Below, one piece after another: positions 58,625 to 64,000 of a stretch of 64,000 bases of DNA (position 1 is the first letter of the stretch; every line of letters starts with the position of its first letter). Both the position numbers and the translations under genes were made by a program. Origin of the DNA: Lingula anatina (lineage: Eukaryota > Brachiopoda > Lingulata > Lingulida > Lingulidae). The notes beneath the pieces are model-generated. The model did no database searches and had not been told where the DNA came from. It was given only the letters and a program-made list of their open reading frames with translations. The stretch is taken from the NCBI RefSeq assembly GCF_001039355.2, contig NW_019776021.1, positions 51,158-115,157 of the forward strand, in the 5' to 3' direction.

Positions 58625-59250
58625 AATGCTCTTAGAGTCACCGGTTTTAACATCAGACAGATTAATCAAAAGATTACTCATTGGTACTAATAAATTTGGT
58701 GATTAGGCCTATCATCAGACCATCATTGACATAGCTTTTAACAGAGGAAAAAAACGTGACTGTTTGACAGTCAGATTTTTATTAAGTTGAGCTTACCATA
58801 TGCGGCAAAAGTGAGACTGTCGCATTATGAGGACAGAAAATTACAATAAATATTCCCATCTGATGATCGGCAAATGGAGTATCATAATAGATATAAGCCT
58901 ATTATAGAAGAAATGAAAATTAGCAATTTATTAAAAACATTTTGGCTGGATTTACAAAACAGGATGTGTGATGTATTCTTGGGGCTATTTGTCCTTTGTT
59001 CTTGACATCCAAATAGGGGGTCTGAAAAGGTAGACCTTTTTCACCGTGAAATCTATGTGGGTTCTAGTACTAGCTTAGAACCTTACACTTATGGTTTAAA
59101 GCGGGCATTTTCCCAACCAGAAATGCGGACCTTCCTGAGCCCCCACCCACTACCCCCCTCCCCTTCCCCGCCTACGGACCCGAATTCAGGGCAAAAATAC
59201 GATATCCTTTTGGTGAAAGTTCGTACTCGATCACACGTTGTAAACTTACC

Positions 59251-59313
59251 TGCGAAGGTTAACATTGTTACCAGCCATGCCACATATACCAGCCAATGCC
59301 CCTTCAAAGCCAT
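59251..59313 (-). CDS. U4 exon 1: signal peptide
   Basis: ATG at 59313 encodes MALKGHWLVYVAWLVTMLTF-A and a GTAAGTTT donor (exon end uncertain by one base), phase 1, matching the acceptor before 56107. The downstream exon 2 is separated by about 3.1 kb that holds copy C on the other strand. Confidence 0.85.
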
Positions 59314-59356
59314 GCCAAGACCGTCTTGGATACCAATTCTATATTGGAGTTTCCTT

Positions 59357-59366
59357 TTTATATATA
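59357..59366 (-). promoter_or_regulatory. TATA box of U4
   Basis: The minus strand reads TATATATAAA about 45-50 bp before the ATG. The expected start site would leave a 5' UTR of only about 15-25 nt, a short leader. The U3 orphan exon has TTATAAA at a similar place. Confidence 0.5.
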
Positions 59367-59984
59367 ACTATCTTTAAATTGCTAATATTGCGTCGTTCGG
59401 CCTGTTTATTAAATTGCATACGTTTTACTGATCATCGTCAGGCAGCTGTCATTACAAAAAGAATACCACCTACAGTGAACCAGGAAGCTTATTTTAGTTC
59501 GCTCAGCGAGTCTGAACCCATGCTACACAGGGCACACAGAATAATGTTCGACCTCAATACTCCTCTCTCAGGTTATTGTGTTGTGAGAGCCATGCCTTGT
59601 TTGGTCTTTGTTGTGCTTTTGGAAAAAAATCTTTCACATTTTGTTTACATTAAGGGTCTATTGATTCCTCCCCAGTGGCCTTCTTGGATGAAGGTGAAAT
59701 ATAAAACATGTTTAATCACTGTCTATCGTTCAAATTTAGCTGCATTACTAATTATCAATATTAGTAGTTGAAAAATCCATAAACGTGTACGCTGAATCGA
59801 GTTATTTTTAAGAGTGTGTGTGCAATGTCCAGAGGAGATCATGTATACTTTTTATACCAATTTTAAGAGTCTTCTGCCTTCGTCAGCCAGTTCAGGTGGC
59901 TGGAAGAGAGCGCATAAATACACTCTTTAAACAAACCCGAGGTCCAATAAAATATAGCACTAGTAACCTCTATAGTTATATTTT

Positions 59985-60022
<38 letters not shown>

Positions 60023-61472
60023 GCACAATTTACTCAACATTGCTTTTCTTTGCACAACTGTCACATTTCGAATAACATAAAAATATTTTTGAGCACTGGT
60101 AATAATTTTGTTCTTTACAAGATCAAAGCCAGCATTTGAGTTATTTGAGCTGTCTCTTTGGGCGTATTTTCCCTTGAATTGTTTTGTAAACTTTTAAGTT
60201 CGGGGGCTGGGGAAAGCCCTCCAAGGCGACATTATCGGCGCGTAGAAATCCCTGACGTCTCAGATTATTTTCTAGTATTTACCGATTGTTACTCAAATCT
60301 GCTCATGTACAAACCTTTTTCTTTACTGAAGGCGTGGCGGCGATAAGTGAAGCCTCTACACTTCTTCCCTTATTTGTTAAAGGTATTGTTGAAAGAACGC
60401 GTTGTGTCTTTAGGATAAAATTATAGGCCACAGAAAGAAAGGTGGAGTTTGGGCGTAAAAATTTTGCAGTAGGTATAATTCTTTTCTTTAAGCTGTGAGT
60501 TTAATATTCATTGCACGTCTACAATGTCCGTCGTATCAGCAAATGCTCACAATCTTAACGTTATATATATAAAAAGAGAAGAAAGGGCGGAAATGTCAAC
60601 ACTTAACTTTCTTGATCATTGGATTTAATAGTCAACTGTTAATAATTGTAGCTTCTCGAAAAATGTTTGACGGTCAAAACGAATAGAGGCTATGAATCTG
60701 AATAAAGAATGAAAGGGACATTTTGCTCAAAATAGTATTTTTAAACATCGTGTGCTCTGTGCCATATAATTAATTGATCGTCTCAAAAGAATTAGATATT
60801 TACTAAAACACATCATCGAACTGCTGTTGTAGATACCTTTTGAATGCATTGTTTTTAACAATATTACAATTTCTTTTTATCTTTTAGAAATTTTCAAATT
60901 ACTCTCTACTGATATCTAGCCTAACATATCAGTAACAATTTTGTATTTTTTTCTATTAATTTATTTGATTTAAGTTATTGGAGTCCGTTCTTTGTTGCAT
61001 AAACAAAAGCATAAACAAAAGTAAAAAGTAAAAAGCTAATAATTTATTTAGTTGTCACTGTGTTAACATATATGTGTACTCCAACACATATGAACAGATA
61101 ATACTACATACACATAAATACTCTTTGCAACCCCACGAATGAAAATATTTGCACTTTTTGTTTTGATGTTTATTTTTTTGATATAACATTACGTACTTTT
61201 AACTAATTAACATTATCTAATGCTATTTAATATCTAACACCATTCTTTACTAGATGGACCTTTCAATAAAAGCGGCCGCTACCAGACACATTTCGAACAC
61301 TATATTTGTGTTTGTTCTTTACTTATCCTTTCGCTTGGGTTATTGAGGAGGCATAAATATTCGTTACGCACAGATATATTGTACTTATCAAACAATCTTT
61401 TTACACAACACAATATTTTTACCTTTGTTCACAATTTTTACAAAAACACTTTTAATATTAATGTGGTTACAC
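59367..61472. other. Intergenic between U4 promoter and U5 3' end
   Basis: No gene seen. It includes (TC)n at about 59985-60020 and the duplicated segment shared with 52926-54240. The last part (CCTTTCAATAAAAGC, 61259-61275; AATATTAATGTGGTTACACT, near 61455) matches the region just 3' of U4 (54145-54260). Confidence 0.6.
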
Positions 61473-63103
61473 TCAAATTTTTAAGTGCAGCAGGCAGAAC
61501 AATAATGGCGTAAACAAACCAAGAGAATGTTGAAAGTGAGCGCCAGCTGAGGTTATTGGTGTAGTAACCGTAAGGCAAGCGTACTGGCTGGGTGACACGC
61601 AGATTTTTTCATACGGATTGAAATTTAGACCTGTCGTGCATGACTTTTCTAAAATCATGCCGTTCGAGCATGTCAGATAACGGTTACAGTCGCCATACGG
61701 ATGTACGTAGTTCTGTCCGTCATGTGTGCATGTGGTTGTGGACGAGACTCTTGGTGTAGTAGGAGTAACTGTCCGGGGAGTGGTGCTACCTGTCCCTGTA
61801 TACGGTGCTGTGGTAGTGGTTTCAGTGGTTGCCGTGGTGCCTGTCCCTGTATACCGTGCCGTGGTAGTGGTTGTTTTGGCACCTGTTTCTGTATACGAAA
61901 TCGCTGTAGTGGTTGAACTGGTGGTCGTAGGACAAGCGTACTGACTGGGCGAAACACAGTGGCTTTTATCTGGACTGTAATTGAGGCCTTCTGTACAGGA
62001 ATGTTCTAATAGTACACCGTCCGAACATGTGAGATATCGGGTACAATTCCCAGACGGATGTACATAGTTCCGTCCATGTGTGCATGTTGTTGTCGACGTA
62101 GTAGGCGTCTCTGTCCCTGTATACGGTGCCGTTGTAGTGGTTGTAGTGATGGTAGCAGGACAAGCATACTGGCTGGGCCAAACGCAGTAACCATCAATTG
62201 GACTGAAGTTGAGACCCACTGGACATGACGTTTCTAAAAGCATACCTTTCGAGCATGAAAGATATCGATTACAATCTCCAGACGGATGCACGTAATCCTG
62301 TCCATGTGTACACGTTGTTGTCGACGTGACTCCTGGTGTAGTAGGAGTAACTGTCCGAGGAGTGGTGCTACCTGTCCCTGTATACGGTGCCGTGGTAGTG
62401 GTTGTAGTGGTAGTCGTAGGACAAGCGTACTGCCAGGGCCAAAGGCAGGTACTGTCATTTGGACTGAAGTTGAGGCCTGCTGAACAAGACGTTTCAACAA
62501 GCATACCGTTTGAGCATCTAAGATATAGGGTACAGTCTCCGGACGGATGTACGTAGTTCTGTCCATTTGTGCATGTTGTTGTGGACGTGACTCTTGGGGT
62601 AGTAGGCGTCCCTGTCCCTGTATACGGTGCTGTGGTAGTAGTTGTGGTGGTGGTCGTAGGGCAAGTATAATCGCTGGGCCAAACGCAGCTATCATCATCT
62701 GGACGGAAAAAGAGGCCTGTCCCACAGGACTGTTCTAAAAGTATGCCGTTCACACATGAAAGATAGCGGTTACAATCTCCGGACGGATGCACGTAGTATT
62801 GCCCATCTGTACATGTTGTTGTGGATGTGACTCCTGGTGTAGTAGGAGTACCTGTCCGAGACGTGGAGCTACCTGTCCCTGTATACGGTGCCGTGGTAGT
62901 GGTTGTAGTTGTGGTCGTAGGACAAGCGTACTGGCTGGGCCAAACGCAGCCATGGGTATGGGGGTCAAAGTTGAGTCCAGTGATACAATTCTCGTCCTGG
63001 AGAGAACCGCTGGCACATACTATGTATTTGTTGCAATCTCCAGACGGGTGTGGAAACGTGTCGCCAGTCGTGCATGGTGTCGCCTGTGTTGCGTGGTTTG
63101 CAG
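61473..63103 (-). CDS. U5 exon 2: six chitin-binding domains, hydrophobic C-terminus
   Basis: Begins after an AATTCAG acceptor (phase 1). Six CBM14 domains: CTTGDTFPHPSGDCNKY, GQYYVHP, GQNYVHP, GQDYVHP, GRNYVHP and a last DGQNYVHPYGDC type, with TTTTTTAPYTGTGSTTP linkers. The C-terminus (TSAGAHFQHSLGLFTPLLFC then LLHLKI) matches U4 and may be a GPI signal. The domain order follows U4 except that one internal domain is missing. The signal-peptide exon must lie above 64000. About 900 bp of its intron 1 are in the window, with no nested gene yet visible. Incomplete at the window edge. Confidence 0.86.
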
Positions 63104-63377
63104 CTGAATTAAAAAAAGAATGAAGAGTCATTGGAACAAAGGACCACTATTTGATGCTCTTGTTTTACTTGTTCAACTTACTCCAAAATGATGCAAGGGT
63201 TGTCCCTCAAGCGTAACGGAACTGGTGTCACGAAAATGCTTCTTAACAACAAGCTGTTATATATATTTTAAATAGTGAGCAGAAGCACGACAAATAAAGA
63301 ATATATTATTTTTTTTACAATATTACTAAATGCAGCTATTAAAATATAATTGAGTTGAACGACACTGCCTCCCCTTA

Positions 63378-64000
63378 TGCCCCTATTTCACACAGACCAC
63401 GAATCTTAGGAATGGCCATGAATTGACAAATTTTACGATTCGTGGTTGAATCGTAATCAGTTCGTAAAGTTCTTAACAGATTCGTATATATTCGTAGTCA
63501 GTTCTTGCACTTCTTGACCAACAAGAATTGGTGGCAAAAACTTTGATGCCCCTATTTCACACAGACCACAAATCCCACGAATCGCCAGGAATTGAAAATT
63601 TCAGGATTCGTGGTTGAATCGTAATCAGTTCGTGAAGTTATTAATAGATTCGTATATAATCGTAGTCAGTTCTTGCAATTCTTGATCAATCGGGAATTCG
63701 TGGCAAAAAAATTGAGCTGTTCAAAGTCTTGGCCACGAACTCCCGATTCCAAAAAATCGTAGTGAATTTCTGGACAATATTCGTGCGATTCCAGCCGAAT
63801 CCTACGAAAATTCGTAACATTATCGCACCTGTATCGTAACTGAATCGTAGAGCGTGTCGAATTATACCAGAAAATTGGCAAAATCTCACGACTCCAGCCG
63901 AATCCCACGAATATTCGTAACACTATCGCACCTGTATCGTAACTGAATCGTGAGTGTGTCGAATTAGACTAGAAAATTGGCAAAATCTCACGAATCCTCA
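63378..64000. repeat. TTCGTA/ATCGTA-rich composite repeat in U5 intron 1
   Basis: Two tandem units of about 169 bp start TGCCCCTATTTCACACAGAC (63378 and about 63547). After an inverted repeat (AATCGGGAATTCGTGG at about 63688 against CCACGAACTCCCGATT near 63734) come two tandem units of about 103 bp starting CCAGCCGAATCC (63791 and 63894). The motif TTCGTA or its inverse recurs throughout. It may be a foldback transposon continuing beyond the window. Confidence 0.75.

Overview
This is AT-rich animal nuclear DNA with spliced genes (GT-AG introns), long non-coding stretches, many microsatellites and short foldback elements. The gene content suggests an invertebrate, probably a lophotrochozoan such as a mollusc or brachiopod: arrays of peritrophin-A (CBM14) chitin-binding domains with Thr-rich mucin regions, small cysteine-rich secreted proteins ending in CGPNFCCC, and an animal-type GLYR1. 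The phylum is inference; no ribosomal or mitochondrial marker is present.

Layout. (1) 1-4.9 kb is non-coding. (2) 4.92-7.50 kb, minus strand: a single-exon 857-residue LRR-Ig transmembrane receptor whose cytoplasmic tail carries an 11-residue (hendecad) repeat. (3) 7.6-25.5 kb has no gene I can support, but holds several inverted-repeat elements. (4) 25.56-28.21 kb, plus strand: the last six exons of GLYR1/NP60 (a beta-hydroxyacid dehydrogenase-like domain), with the catalytic Lys position occupied by Arg. (5) 30.76-64 kb: a tandemly duplicated cluster.

The cluster is the main interest. Its ancestral unit can be read directly: a minus-strand secreted chitin-binding (mucin) gene with a tiny signal-peptide exon (MALKG-x-W...), a large intron 1 and one big exon, plus a plus-strand three-exon gene for a cysteine-rich secreted protein nested antisense inside intron 1. 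Five units (U1-U5) are visible in different states. U1 (30.8-40.8 kb) has 4 chitin-binding domains and a large mucin region, is apparently continued by two EGF domains, a TM segment and a long basic tail, and keeps only exon 1 of the nested gene. U2 (43.1-45.7 kb) has 2 domains plus mucin and a decayed exon 3 of the nested gene. U3 (46.9-52.9 kb) has lost its chitin-binding body except for a scrap of about 44 bp; its nested gene was duplicated into copies A and B, both without exon 1, and an orphan signal exon remains. U4 (54.3-59.3 kb) is complete: 7 domains with an intact nested gene, copy C. U5 (61.5-63.1 kb and beyond) has 6 domains and its first exon lies outside the window.

Both products of a unit have signal peptides, so they are probably made by secretory epithelia: one binds chitin or forms mucus or a cuticle-like layer, the other is a disulfide-rich peptide of unknown role. 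Co-regulation and a defence role are inference. Repeat insertions, including a MITE in copy C with the empty site preserved in copy A, give an order to the duplications.
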